NCBI GenBank assembly: GCA_963681505.1
Contig: OY811985.1
Location: 3,895,271-3,959,270 of the forward strand
Reading direction: 5' to 3'
From: Eunapius fragilis
Lineage: Eukaryota > Porifera > Demospongiae > Spongillida > Spongillidae
DNA length: 64,000 bases
Below, piece by piece: positions 1-10,414 of this stretch. The notes under the pieces are model-generated. The model was not told the DNA's origin. It saw only the letters and a list, made by a program, of their open reading frames with translations, and did no database searches. A program made the translations under genes and the position numbers. Every line of letters starts with the position of its first letter. Within the stretch, counting starts at the first letter, position 1.

Positions 1-1084
1 CCTCAAGCTTCTCAGCTTATACAGAGCTGCAAAAGCTATAGACACAGAAGGTGAAGTACACAGAGGCCCAGGATGAACACCTCACATTAGATGAAAAAGA
101 AAAGCCAGTCTGCGAAGAAAGTAAACAAGTTAGACAAACAACTAACCATTGTGACACATTTAGGAGAGAGAAATACATGTAGCTCATGACAAAAAAGTGG
201 AATTATGAAGAACGTTTGTTCAAGTACTGGACAGAGCACTACAGAGCAAACATGAACACATGATGCAATTCAATGAAGTAGCACAAGAGAAGTGTGCAGC
301 TATCATCGGCACTGTAACTGAGACAATGTAGAAATTTAGTACAGCATTCTCTCTACTTACAACATATACAGGGTGGATACAGGCAGGAGAAGACCCCTTT
401 CATACAAGGCTCCTCCCCCCCCCCCCCCTTTTTTTGTATTGGGCCATAAGTGGACAGCACCCCCTCTCCCCACTTCTCATATCGGGCCTTAAGCAGACAG
501 CACCCCACTTTTCACATTGGGCCTGACTCCCTCACTGAAATCCCCCCCTTTTCAAAAATCCTGTATCCGCCCCTCATATATGACCAACTGTTCATTGATG
601 AAATGCCAGTGAATTTGGTGGGGATTGATTAATAACCAACACTTGACTTAGTCTACCACAGGACATGCTACAACACAATAAAAATGCACCACACAGTCCT
701 ACTGGGGCAGGGTTTGGCCTCCTTGGGACCAAGGAGCAGAGTCTATCCATGCAAGGTTACCATTCAATGCGTGACAAGTGAAAGACCATAACACCTCAGA
801 ATGTGGCAGCTCTTCCTTCCCAGGCCAAGCAAACAAAAAATGCAATCGTACCACCATGATTCCAATACATTTGCACACTACTTCAAGCGTGTCTAGTATA
901 CCACCCAATCAATATGGCAAAGTATCTATTCTACATTTTGTAAGTACCTTGTGTCTTCATTACGTTTCTGCTTTCGGGCTGCCGGCAAAATTGTTCCATC
1001 TTGAATCAAGCGTTTCGAAGTTAAATGGTCCTTCCCCAAAGTAGCCGCTTTCTTCAACACCATATCAGCAAGAAGTCGGATGTG

Positions 1085-1316
1085 CGTGACAATGAAGCAT
1101 GCGATGGTGTCGTATTCTCTCTGCTGGGGTATGAGGTGGAGGTTACCACTCTACCACGCAATACCACCACTGCCATATCGGTAGTAGACAAGGATTCAAA
1201 TGAATGACATAGTTATCATCAAACAAATTGTCGATCGGACCCAGCAGCTGCCATTGGTAGGAGGGACGGCCTTGCTCATAACAGTGCAGCAGTTGACAGG
1301 GCAATTGGCCTAGGGG
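1085..1316 (+). pseudogene. decayed sixth copy of the receptor's Cys domain (domain 0)
   Basis: Translation gives NEACDGVVFSLLGYEVEV, then TTLPRNTTTAISVVDKD, and after a one-base frame change RTQQLPLVGGTALLITVQQL. Together these line up with the domain of the downstream receptor (ACDEIDCSVQGY, LLPCNSPPAIRLTVND, SRQVPLLGGAVTLLVTVDQL). Two domain cysteines are replaced (VDC to VVF, LPC to LPR), an extra base near 1204-1206 breaks the frame, and a stop follows at about 1315. It was probably an exon of the same gene that has died. It has no counterpart upstream of the second receptor copy, because the shared sequence begins at about 1497. Homology is by eye but extends over the whole domain. Confidence 0.65.
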
Positions 1317-1539
1317 TATGGTCTGTTTGAGCATTCCCATGAATAGCGATGTAGCAATAATATACCCCTCCCCTCCCCCCACACACACCAGGTTGACCTT
1401 CAGAGTCCTCTTGGAACATCAACTTTGATCCTATACACCACAATAAACCAATTAACATCACCAACTATGGCCCCACCCACCAATGTGAGAGTCACTGCTG
1501 ATACTGTCTGTTTGTCTTTACAGAAGATCATTTTTGTAG

Positions 1540-4500
1540 CCACACCCTCTGGGACTTCCCCTGGCACCACGTGCAATGCGCTCAGTGGGATTGCCACCTC
1601 CCAAAGGGCCTGTTCCACCAACCCCGCCTGCGATGAGATAGACTGCTCCGTCCAGGGTTACACAGCGGCCATGGCTCTGTTACCATGCAACAGCCCCCCT
1701 GCCATCAGGCTGACCGTCAATGACAGCAGTGGGGTCACCCTGTATTCACAGACACTGTCCCAGTCCCGTCAGGTGCCCTTGCTGGGAGGGGCGGTGACCC
1801 TACTGGTCACAGTGGACCAGCTGGACAGTGCATTAGGCGTTCAGGTTAGTGTGCCACCATCCATTCAAAAAAAAAAGAAAAATGGAGGTTCACACCTGGT
1901 GACATGCTAATTCTTACCATCAACATTGCAGCTTGACCTGACCACATTGTTTGGTACTGGTACCATAGTCCCTTACACTGTGGTACCCATCAACACCTCT
2001 AGCTGCCCTCGAACCCAAGGTACCAAGCACTTATTGCACTTGTGCGTCATGTGACCTTCCCCTCCTGTAAGCCCCATCACCTCCCCAGCTGAGACAGCCA
2101 CCACCTGTAGTGCCCTGTCTGGTATTGCATCATCCAACCCCACCTGCCTGACAAACGAGGCTTGTGATTCACTGACCTGCTCAGTCCTGGGACTGTCCAC
2201 AGGGTTCACCGTGCTACCCTGTAACTCTCCACCGGCTATTGCTGTCTCCATGAATGACAGCAATGGAACTTTGCTGTTCTCCCGGACGCTTAGCCAATCC
2301 CAATTGGTGCCCCTCTTTGGAGGTGCATTGACACTGGTCATTACAGTGGACCAGTTACCTAGCTCACTGGGCCTAGAGGTAACCCTTTTGCCTAATGTAG
2401 CCCAGATGGTGTCTAAATGTTCCCTGCTGTGAAACGTGTATGTCCAGGTGGATGCTGTTTCAGTATTTGGTGGCAGTGTAAACATTGTTCCTTATACGGT
2501 GATTCCCCTGAACACCTCTTACTGTGGACCAACTCAAGGTACCCTCTTTTGAAACAAGTATGTGTGTGTTACAAAAACATGATATTCAGAATTCAGTAAA
2601 TGCACCTTTTAATGTCGTACAGTACACACACTCACGAACACACACACATGCACAACACATGAACACACTCACAGTATGTGGTTCACATGCACATGGATGC
2701 ATCCATATTCATCCACTTGCTCTATCTCTCCCTAGTTACTCCCTCCACTATGCCTCTGCCTACCACCACTTGTAATGCCCTCAATACCATTCCTGCCGCT
2801 GGTCAGGGCTGTTCAGTCACCTCTTCGTGTGATGAAGTAGACTGTACCTTCCTGGGCTACTCCATGGGGTTCATTGTCTTGCCCTGTAACTCACCTCCGG
2901 CTGTTGGCATCATTGTCAACAGCACCAGAAACAATACTCTGTTCTACCAGGTGATATCCCAGTCCCAGCAGATCCCCTTGTTTGGAGTAATAACTCTGGA
3001 CGTCACTGTGATGCAGCTGACAAATGCTTTGGGACTGAAGGTTAGCTGTTCTAATTATCAGCACAAATCATGAAGCCTTCCCTTCCTTGTGCAGGTTGAT
3101 GTGATCCCCCTACCAGGTACCAGGGTCAACGTGATTCCCTATACTGTAATTCCTCTGAACACCTCTAACTGTGGTCCCACTGGAGGTTTGTTGTTACCTT
3201 AGCGACAGAGCATGGTGTACATGTGATCTGAGCACTCATCACTTTCCAGCTCCTCCCACTTCATCCCCGCCCACAACGACATGTGGGGCTCTGAATACCA
3301 TTGCTGCAGCCAACCAGGCCTGCTCTCCAACAACAGACTGCGAGGAGGTGGACTGCTCCTACCTGAACTACACCATTGCTGTGGCAGTAGTGCCCTGCAG
3401 TACCCCACCTGGTGTGAAGGTGACGGTCTCTGACCCCCGGGGACTGCCACTGTATTCCCAACTGCTCACCCAGTCACAGAATGTGACCATTGTTGGAGGT
3501 CTGATGACCCTTCGTGCGAGAGTAGACCAGTTTAATAATTCACTTGGAGTAAAGGTTAGTTTAATGCTGGTCTATTTGCTACACCCTCTGCTACATCCCT
3601 CTGCTACACTCTTGATCGGCTACACTCTGTTATACTCCCTTTTACACCCCTCTGCTACACCCTTGATCAGCTACACCCTATGTTACACTCCCTGTTACAC
3701 CCCTCAGCTACACCCTCGATCAGCTACACCCTATGTTATACTCCCTGTTACACCCCTCTGCTACACCCCTTGATCGACTACACCATATGTTACACCCCTC
3801 TGCTACACCCTTGATCGGCTACACCATATGTTACACCCCTCTGCTACACCCTTGATCGGCTACACCCTATGTTACACCCTCTGCTACACCCCTCTGCTGC
3901 ACCCTTGATCTGCCACACCTTTTGCTACAACCTTGGCTACACCTTCTCATTGCTGGGCTGTGACCTTCCTCTACCCATCAGGTGGATGTTTATTCTCCTC
4001 TTGGAGCAGCCAATGTGGTACCGTATACAGTAATTCCCCTCAACACCTCCAACTGTGTTTACAACTCCACCCAAGGCTAGTATAAACAAATATTATTCGT
4101 TGTGGTCACAGCTCACATGAGCTCCACAGCTCCACAACGCATCCTTAATCATGGTCCCCACCATCTTCCCCCCCCCCACTTCCAGCTCCACCCACCCCCC
4201 TCCCAGACACCTGCAATGCCCTCAGAAGCATAGCTTCTGCTGGCCAGTCCTGCTCTGCCACTGCTGCCTGTGATGGGGTGGACTGCCTCTATGCAAGCTA
4301 CCGTCTCAGCATGAGGCTGCTTCCATGCCAGACCCCTCCCAGCGTCAGGCTCTCAGCGTACGAACAGACAACGGGCAGATTGCTCTTTGATCAGACCGTG
4401 TCACAGTCCCAGCAGATATCGGTTGGTTCATTTGCCACACTGGATGTGACTATGACACAAATGGACAGTGCCTTAGGGCTCAAGGTACTGGTCGACTCTT

Positions 4501-5846
4501 GTCTTGATGGCTGCATGGCTTGGCTGCCTGTTAACCCCCCTTCTCTACATACACATGAAGGTTGATTTGGTCTCTCCGGTTTCTAGAGTTAACCTCATTC
4601 CTTTCACGGTAATTCCCATCAGCACAGCTGGTTGTAATGCCACCATTCGTCCAGGTATGTGGTGCCATTAATGATGATGTCATTGTTTTTATTTTTAAAT
4701 TCTGGCCTAGTGACTACTCTGTCACCACAAGGTATGATGGTATGGTTGCACATGTGGAATGTGTGATTGGTTGGTATGGCCACTCTTACATCTAATCATG
4801 GTGTTGACATTGTTTATGTTGGAGTGAAGCCGTGTGCAATCGGGGGAATGTGCCTGATCACTGTGTTTCAGCAAAATTACATTATATGATTGATGAGGAC
4901 ACTGAAATTATAACATAATGCTCATTCATATGTCATCATCTGTGCTTGAGTAGGAAAGCCTACTTTTGAAACCATTAGCTGCCTTTCCAGTTCCTATATG
5001 GCAAGTTTGTTTCCACAACTGTACCGATGAAATAGGAAATGCTTTTGATGTGCTTGTCAAACCCAGAAATATAAGCATCTAAATGCTCAGTCAGCAGCAT
5101 GCTCCCAGACCTTGAGGTCAAAACCTAGCAGTAACTGTTGGGCATTGGGCTCTAACCAGTGGCGTAGCCAGGGTAATATTGATGGTAGGGCACGCAATAT
5201 TACTATGAGCCGCTGTACTGAAATTTGAACGTCGCGACTACCATATGTGTCGAGCCTGTGCTAATGTTTTATTATTGTTACTGCAGGATGAGATTATTAT
5301 GCTCGGTTGGTAGGGCCTAGGCCCTACCGTAGCTACGCCACTGCTCTAACCTTAATACAGTGGGTTACAAGTACATTTAGTTTGTGGCCATTTTGTTTTG
5401 CAGGTTTGCAGGTTTGATTCCTAGACTTGTGTCGCCTTGTTTGCTCACTGGTACAAATTCTTTTGTCTTAAATATCTTTAGGGTCATCATCTTTTTCCGT
5501 TCCTAGCAACCCCTCTCCCCTGCCAGAAAATACAACTGAAAGTAAAATTCCAACTATCTTCTCCCTTGTTGCTCTTAACTCTCATATACTTTCTATACCC
5601 TCCCTCATTCCTCTCCACCTTCTCTCTACCTCCCTTACAGATGCATCATTTGAACATGACTCACATCTGGGTGTTGTTGTCGGGGTGCCATTGGGTGTCA
5701 TTGTTACCCTACTCGTGGCATCAGCCTTGGCTCTGGTGGGTGTGGCCATCAGAAGGCATTATCGCAAGATAAAGGCAGGGTCGTATAGGCTTATGGAGAT
5801 GACTGATGCCATGAATAATGACCCTGCAGAGGCTGACAGTGACTAG
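1540..5846 (+). CDS. five-domain Cys-rich type I membrane receptor, copy 1 (5' end not found)
   Basis: Exons: 1540-1844, 1932-2019, 2072(or 2089)-2378, 2448-2538, 2736-3040, 3095-3185, 3250-3554, 3982-4075, 4186-4484, 4561-4654, 5482-5541, 5641-5846 (TAG 5844-5846). Five modules each use two exons: a long one (~100 aa, phase 1 in, 0 out) and a short one (~30 aa, phase 0 in, 1 out). The long exon carries TTCxAL, a Cys pair ending in CD/EE-V-DC, LPCxSPP, LSQSQ and VTVDQL..LGL. The short exon carries VNVIPYTVIPLNTSxC. Six cysteines are conserved. A linker (PSNPSPLPENTTE) precedes one TM helix (GVVVGVPLGVIVTLLVASAL), RRHYRK and a short acidic tail. No signal-peptide exon was recognised upstream. 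Exon 2a is one base short next to its first acceptor; using CCCCAG at 2083-2088 restores the frame. I do not recognise the family. A surface receptor or adhesion protein is inferred. Confidence 0.8.
3572..3935 (+). repeat. intronic minisatellite (CTACACCC-rich)
   Basis: Imperfect tandem units built on CTACACCCCTCTGCTACACC and TTGATCGGCTACACC fill most of the intron between exons 4a and 4b of receptor copy 1. The same array is present at 62086-62525 in copy 2. Its open reading in one frame is a repeat artefact. Confidence 0.85.
4076..4185 (+). other. GC-AG intron in receptor copy 1
   Basis: The exon ending CACCCAAG at 4075 is followed by GCTAGT rather than GT, and the next exon starts after TTCCAG at 4185. 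The reading frame is maintained (phase 1 to phase 1). The same GC donor is kept at 62676 in copy 2. Confidence 0.7.
5157..5343. mobile_element. hAT-like MITE with CAGTGGCGTAGCC ends
   Basis: The element is 187 bp, begins CAGTGGCGTAGCCAGGGTA and ends TACCGTAGCTACGCCACTG. The repeat CTCTAAC lies directly outside both ends, as expected for a hAT-type target duplication. It sits in the intron before the linker exon of receptor copy 1 and has no coding capacity. The same insertion is at 63759-63945 in copy 2, so it predates the duplication. Confidence 0.85.
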
Positions 5847-6323
5847 TATGTTTGTCTACCCATCTATCAATGCTCATCTAGATATTGCAATGTGACATGT
5901 GACAGTTACAAAAACATTTTCTAAAGGCAACTTGGCAAAGGTTCCCATCCTTTTTTTGCATTCAATTCCTATATTCCTACTTTTATAATTATCAATGTGC
6001 ATGTGTATGTTTTTGAACAAAAGTGTTGACAAGAGAGAGTTAGACTAAATAGGTCATACTTGTTCTGTGCTCTTGTTTTCCAATTATATGCCATTTGTAG
6101 AGGTGGATGTTTCATGAGTCTTCCAACACCCACCCTAGCTATCAACCATCAATTAGGTACCTAATCTCCCACCAACCTAGCTATCTACCATAGATACCTA
6201 ATCCCCCTACCTATCTAATCCAACCCCCTAGCTAACGAACCCATCCCCGTACCTAACCCTCTAGCTATCTAACCCATCCTTAATCCAACCACCTAGCTAT
6301 CTAACTAATCCATCTCCTGCTTT
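5847..6323. other. region downstream of the receptor; CTATCTAACC-type degenerate repeat
   Basis: No gene seen. From about 6120 to 6320 there is a degenerate tandem repeat of CTAGCTATCTAACC and similar words. Related words recur at 13375-13430. No clear polyadenylation signal was found after the receptor stop codon. Confidence 0.5.
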
Positions 6324-6490
6324 TAATCCAGAACACAACTGCCTCACTCCGCATGAATTTACAACATCACCTCCTGTTGCCATAGCTTGCATATCATTGA
6401 TCCAAGTTCCTCCCTGATGGTTATAGCACAAACCCTGGGCACATGTCAACAGTGATTAAATGATTAGACATTAAAAAGCACAATGCCTGC
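6324..6490. repeat. copy 1 of a segment repeated at 14211-14365
   Basis: The stretch beginning TAATCCAGAACACAACTGCC matches 14211 onward closely, including CACCTCCTGTTGCCATAGC and CTCCCTGATGGTTATAG. At 14.2 kb it belongs to a longer minus-strand open frame. Here only this part is present, directly before an inverted-repeat element. Confidence 0.75.
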
Positions 6491-6530
6491 CCCCCCACTT
6501 TTTGGTTCCGTGTCATAAAACGATGTGGTT

Positions 6531-7529
6531 CAGGGCCCGCGGAGCCGGAGGGGGGGGGGGGGGGGCAAGGGGGGCAGCTGCCCCCCCCCCCCCCCCCCCC
6601 CCCCACTTATTTTGTGATAAATTTATCGATGCAGTAACATATAAAGGTTGGTGAAGTCTAATTGTATTGTGCACGACCACTGGCAGATCTATAACCCTGC
6701 TTTTTTTTTTCACTATGACTACATGATGTGAGAGTGCTGTATGGAACCTGACGGTGGCTTAAACAAGTTGACGCACAACAGTACAATACTGATGATGATG
6801 TGGTGGCGAGAAAGTCTGCTGCACTTCGTGTACAATTTGAGCAGCTTGAACCGCTCGGTTTTTCCCTTTTTAAAGGTTTTTTCCAGAAGAGGTGTGAGCC
6901 CACTTCCTCTAAAAATAGGCAAAATAGTTGGTCCCTGCTCATGTGTTGGCTGTATGTGTTGTACATTGTGTACTGAATGTACCGATGGATGAGGCTAGTG
7001 CTGATGGCGTGCACAAAATGGACGCAGCACCAATTAATATGAGATTGGTATATAGAATGCATGCATGGCGGAGTATATGACGTTGGGAGGATCCATTTCG
7101 ACCGCTCGTCGCTTGAAAACTTGGCTTCCGTTAAGCATAATCAAATTAGATTCAATATACTCTCATGAATCACAGCGACAAGATCATTGACCGGACGACG
7201 TTCCTCTGAGTTCGCTTCTAGAAATAATAACCGAAACTAGCGACATTTTGATATATAGATGTGTATATCGATATGAAATATTATTGTGCATTTTTGCTTA
7301 TACTTTATAATAAACTAGCGACATTTTGATATATAGATGTGTATATCGATATGATTGTGCATTTTTGCTTATACTTTATAATATAGCTATATAGGAGCGT
7401 TACTATGAATAACTACGAAGGAATATTAAGATTACAACCCAATCTAACATGGAGGAATATAGTACTGAAAGTCTGAAATCTGCGCCCCCCCCCCCCCTCC
7501 CCACCTTATAATACCCTCCGCGGGCCCTG
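6531..7529. mobile_element. about 1-kb inverted-repeat element with CAGGGCCCGCGGAG ends
   Basis: The left end reads CAGGGCCCGCGGAG and the right end CTCCGCGGGCCCTG, an inverted repeat. TGGTT lies outside both ends. Just inside are long poly(G) and poly(C) runs (6551-6604 and 7486-7500). The body at 6660-7100 is a diverged copy of 20353-20650, sharing ACCACTGGCAGA and ACAATTTGAGCAGC. No transposase is recognisable. It is probably a non-autonomous hAT-like element. Confidence 0.6.
7234..7383. repeat. tandem duplication, 78-bp period
   Basis: Two adjacent units begin AAACTAGCGACATTTTGATA at 7234 and 7312. The second lacks a few bases (AAATATT). It lies inside the inverted-repeat element. Confidence 0.9.
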
Positions 7530-7606
7530 TGGTTATAGAGAAACAAACAATTTCCTGTTTCTAGTGCCCAGTCCTAAAATAATTCTCCGTCGTCTTCTTA
7601 GGAAGG

Positions 7607-9677
7607 TAGGGTAGCGTCAGGTATGGTCGCCAGTGCAGGAGTGCTCGCCACTCTTCCTTTCAAACGTGGCGCTAGGGCTTACCTAACGTTTGTATGTCTT
7701 GGCACACAATGGAAGTAATACTCCTGGGACTCTGTGTTTACGGTACTTTGTTCAAGTTTTATTTACTATTAACGTTTTTGCAAAATAATTATACAAAGTT
7801 AGCTACCTCATTTATAGGTAAAATGGCGCGGTAAACACCGCACAATTGCTGGCGGGTTCTATTGGTGCAAGTGAGTGTTAGCGAAGTATGTAGCACAGAT
7901 TGGCGTAAAATCGTGCTATTATAGAAGAGCAGTTATTTCTGTACAATGTACTTAGCTTTGTTTTAAAAGAAACCTTTTGAGTCAAAAATTAGTGAGGGTG
8001 GCGAACACTCCAACTGAATTTACGCTCGTAAGTAGTAGTCGCCAGGGGTGGCGACTACTCCTACCTCCACAAATTATGTCTTTAGGCTTAAATTGGCAAC
8101 CATTCGGCTCCCAAATGTGTCCTATATCTTGAGTGCTAAGCGTTTGAGGTTTGTATGTTGTGGAGGAGTGTTCGCCATAGGGGTACATAACGGGTTGTAT
8201 CTCATTCCGCATGCGGTCCTTTCAGCTAAAAGCCTATTAAATGTAGGCCTATAGCATATCAAGCTTAGCTGGAGAGAGTACAGCTACTTCTGCAAATACA
8301 GAGAAGATTATCAAGCTTGAACTTAGACCTAGCTTACATATGCTGTACATGCATAAAATGAAGTAATATCATATTGTAGTGTTCTGTAATGGAGTGAGAA
8401 TGCAGCTGAGAGCATGGATGCAGCTCTGAAGGAAGTGAGGGAGGGTAATATGCATCCTGGGCCTTTGCATGGATGATAACACTATATCTGCATAACCATT
8501 GGCCTTCGTCTGGGGGCCCCACTTTGCATCCTCACATTTGCCACCACTGTGGATCAAATGTGGACATGCTCAGCACACACAGTTGTTGTTTTAGTGCTAG
8601 CCGCCACTTCTGCCATGACATGCTGAATGAAGGATATTCTACACAGGGCTTTGTCCTCTGCCAATGTTCCTTCTCAGCTAGAGCCCACTGGTCTTGATCA
8701 GATGGTAAGCATCCTGATGGAATCACCATGGTACCATGGTCGAATCGAATTGTTGGTTTGGGATGCAATCTGCGTAGACACTTTTGCCACTTCCCATCTA
8801 TCCATGACAGCCTCTGAATTATGTGCAACAGCAAACCAAGCAGAACAGACCAAGATCAAGAAGTACAATTACCTCACCTCCCATGCATACCATTCCTTCA
8901 CACCTGTTGCCTTTGAAACAACTGGAGTGTCGCTCCATTTCTTTCCTATCAGACTTGGGTCACCGCATAGCAAACACCACTGGTGACAAAAGCTCTCTAG
9001 CATACCTCCTGCAAAGGTTTTCTGTTGCCATTTAGAGGGGGAATGCTGCATCTCTCAATTAAATAAAAACTTATGTGACATCTAAAACATGGAGGCTGAT
9101 AAGGCATATGCCATTGTTGATCACATATCATTTGTAACCTAATCCATCTTCTCAGCAACCATAACATTACAGTAGCTAATTAATATTGGCATGGCACTAT
9201 CTTATAACGGTACACATACTTCAATCCTTAGCTGTATATACAATTTCGGCAGTAAAAGAAGTAGTATGAATGAATGGTCGCCTACTATACTAGTAACAAA
9301 TACAAAGTGAAGCTTTCCTGGGGTGGTTAAAGGCTGCTCCATACTTGATAACTTTGTTGAGCAATGTTGTGTTACAATCCACCTTCCATGCGCTACGTAA
9401 CAACGAAATACAGGGGGGTGGCGAGCACTCCTACCATACGTGGCGACAGACCAACCGCACTGGCGACTATACCAGAAATCCGCTTAATTGGATAAAACAG
9501 TTGTTTTCTTTCGTACGGAGCACGTTTTTTGATAAACGAAGTGCTAGTAGTATAGAGTGATAGCTGACGATCTCTTGGGGTCAGGTATGTTTGTATAATT
9601 ATCCTTCCTGTTTGCTGTATATTCAAGATAACCGTTATCGGCACTCGCGGGTGGCGACCACTACCTACGCTACCCTA
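7607..9677. mobile_element. about 2-kb element with TAGGGTAGCGT...ACGCTACCCTA ends
   Basis: The left end begins TAGGGTAGCGTCAGGTATGG. The reverse complement of the right end begins TAGGGTAGCGTAGGTAGTGG, and both continue with GTCGCCA. The words GGTGGCGA and AGTGCTCGCCAC recur internally (7648, 8000, 8050, 8170, 9417, 9440), which suggests subterminal repeats. A LINE 3' end lies in the middle. No transposase of this element itself is recognised. Confidence 0.45.
8470..9075 (+). mobile_element. decayed 3' end of a non-LTR retrotransposon (LINE, restriction-like endonuclease type)
   Basis: Successive plus-strand frames give HICHHCGSNVDMLSTH, then HDMLNE, ILHRALSSANVPSQLEPTGL, then in another frame SDGKHPDGITMVPWSN, then LLVWDAICVDTFATSHLSMT, AEQTKIKKYNYL, SFTPVAFETTGV and finally DLGHRIANTTGDKSSLAYLL. 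This series resembles the C-terminal zinc-knuckle plus PD-type endonuclease of invertebrate LINE-like elements (HPDG..LVWDA). At least three frame changes are visible, so it is dead. Family assignment is from memory of similar proteins. The RT domain itself was not found. Confidence 0.5.
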
Positions 9678-9699
9678 TAGCAAGGGAATATTTATTTAT

Positions 9700-10140
9700 T
9701 TTAAAATGAAAAGAACAAAGCACTGTCCTATAGTAAGGTACATTGATCCGTGTGGGATTGGGTTTAATATGCCATCATAGTGTGGGGAAATTATATTCCT
9801 GTAGACAGCAGAAATGGTATCTTGGGTATCAACGGAGTGGAGAAGTAATATCGCGCAAATACCTTGTGACTCGAATTTGAGAATTTGAGGGAGGATTCCA
9901 CACGACATACAAATTTCCACGAATTCATAATTCCTACCTGAACTACCGCGCGTTTTATACATATTGACTTATAAAAGCAATACAATTCAATTCACGATAG
10001 ATCTGCTGTTGACAGATCAGAATACCGAATAAGACCGCGATAACAAATCAGCCCTTGCTTTTCGGGGAAACTAGATTCACGATAGCAGTTTACATGTTCA
10101 GTCAGTTAATACCGCTCTAGCTGCACGGAACTGCCGAAAT
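9700..10140 (+). repeat. upstream flank of small secreted gene, duplicated at 21510-21880
   Basis: The sequence TGCCATCATAGTGTGGGGAA through ACCGCGATAACAAATCAG and GTTTACATGT is shared with 21510-21880 with small indels. The duplication therefore carries the whole upstream region, probably including the promoter, and not only the exons that follow. Confidence 0.85.
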
Positions 10141-10141
10141 T

Positions 10142-10414
10142 ATGGACTTCCGACTTCTGGTAGCGCTGCTAGTTGCAACGTTAACCCTTCCATGCTCCCT
10201 CGCCTCGTAAGCACCAGCAGGTATTAAGGATGCAATATAATTATATCCTAACGTCCTGTTTTGCGCTCAGGAACAGCGTTTGCACTGTGACGGCGTATCA
10301 GTACAGTTACCGTGGAGCCTACCGCATGGCTTCAGGCGTGACCTACTCCACTCAATACTACACTTATTACTGTAATGGGCGGTCGTACTGTAAAGGCTCT
10401 CGGAGCGTGTCTTC
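10142..10414 (+). CDS. small secreted Tyr/Cys-rich protein, copy A (3' end unclear)
   Basis: Exon 1 is 10142-10206, encoding a signal peptide MDFRLLVALLVATLTLPCSL. Exon 2 is 10271-10414. The intron is GT-AG, 64 bp, phase 2. The mature part begins NSVCTVTAYQYSYRGAYR and continues VTYSTQYYTYYC. Compared with copy B, 11 bp are missing within codons after that Cys, which changes the reading frame (NGRSYCKGSRSVSS instead of a GWGGRTVQALEACLR-type end). A GTAAGT donor follows at 10415, but no next exon was identified. The Cys/Tyr spacing recalls an EMI-type domain; that is a guess. Copy A may be the damaged one. Confidence 0.55.

Noticed and set aside
1-1000. Upstream signal-peptide exon for receptor copy 1
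   Set aside because: Short frames at 450-632 and 778-1044 have no hydrophobic leader and no usable donor in phase 1.
8334-8834. Minus-strand frames antisense to the LINE relic
   Set aside because: Plus-strand translations match a known element type across several frames, so the minus frames are shadows.
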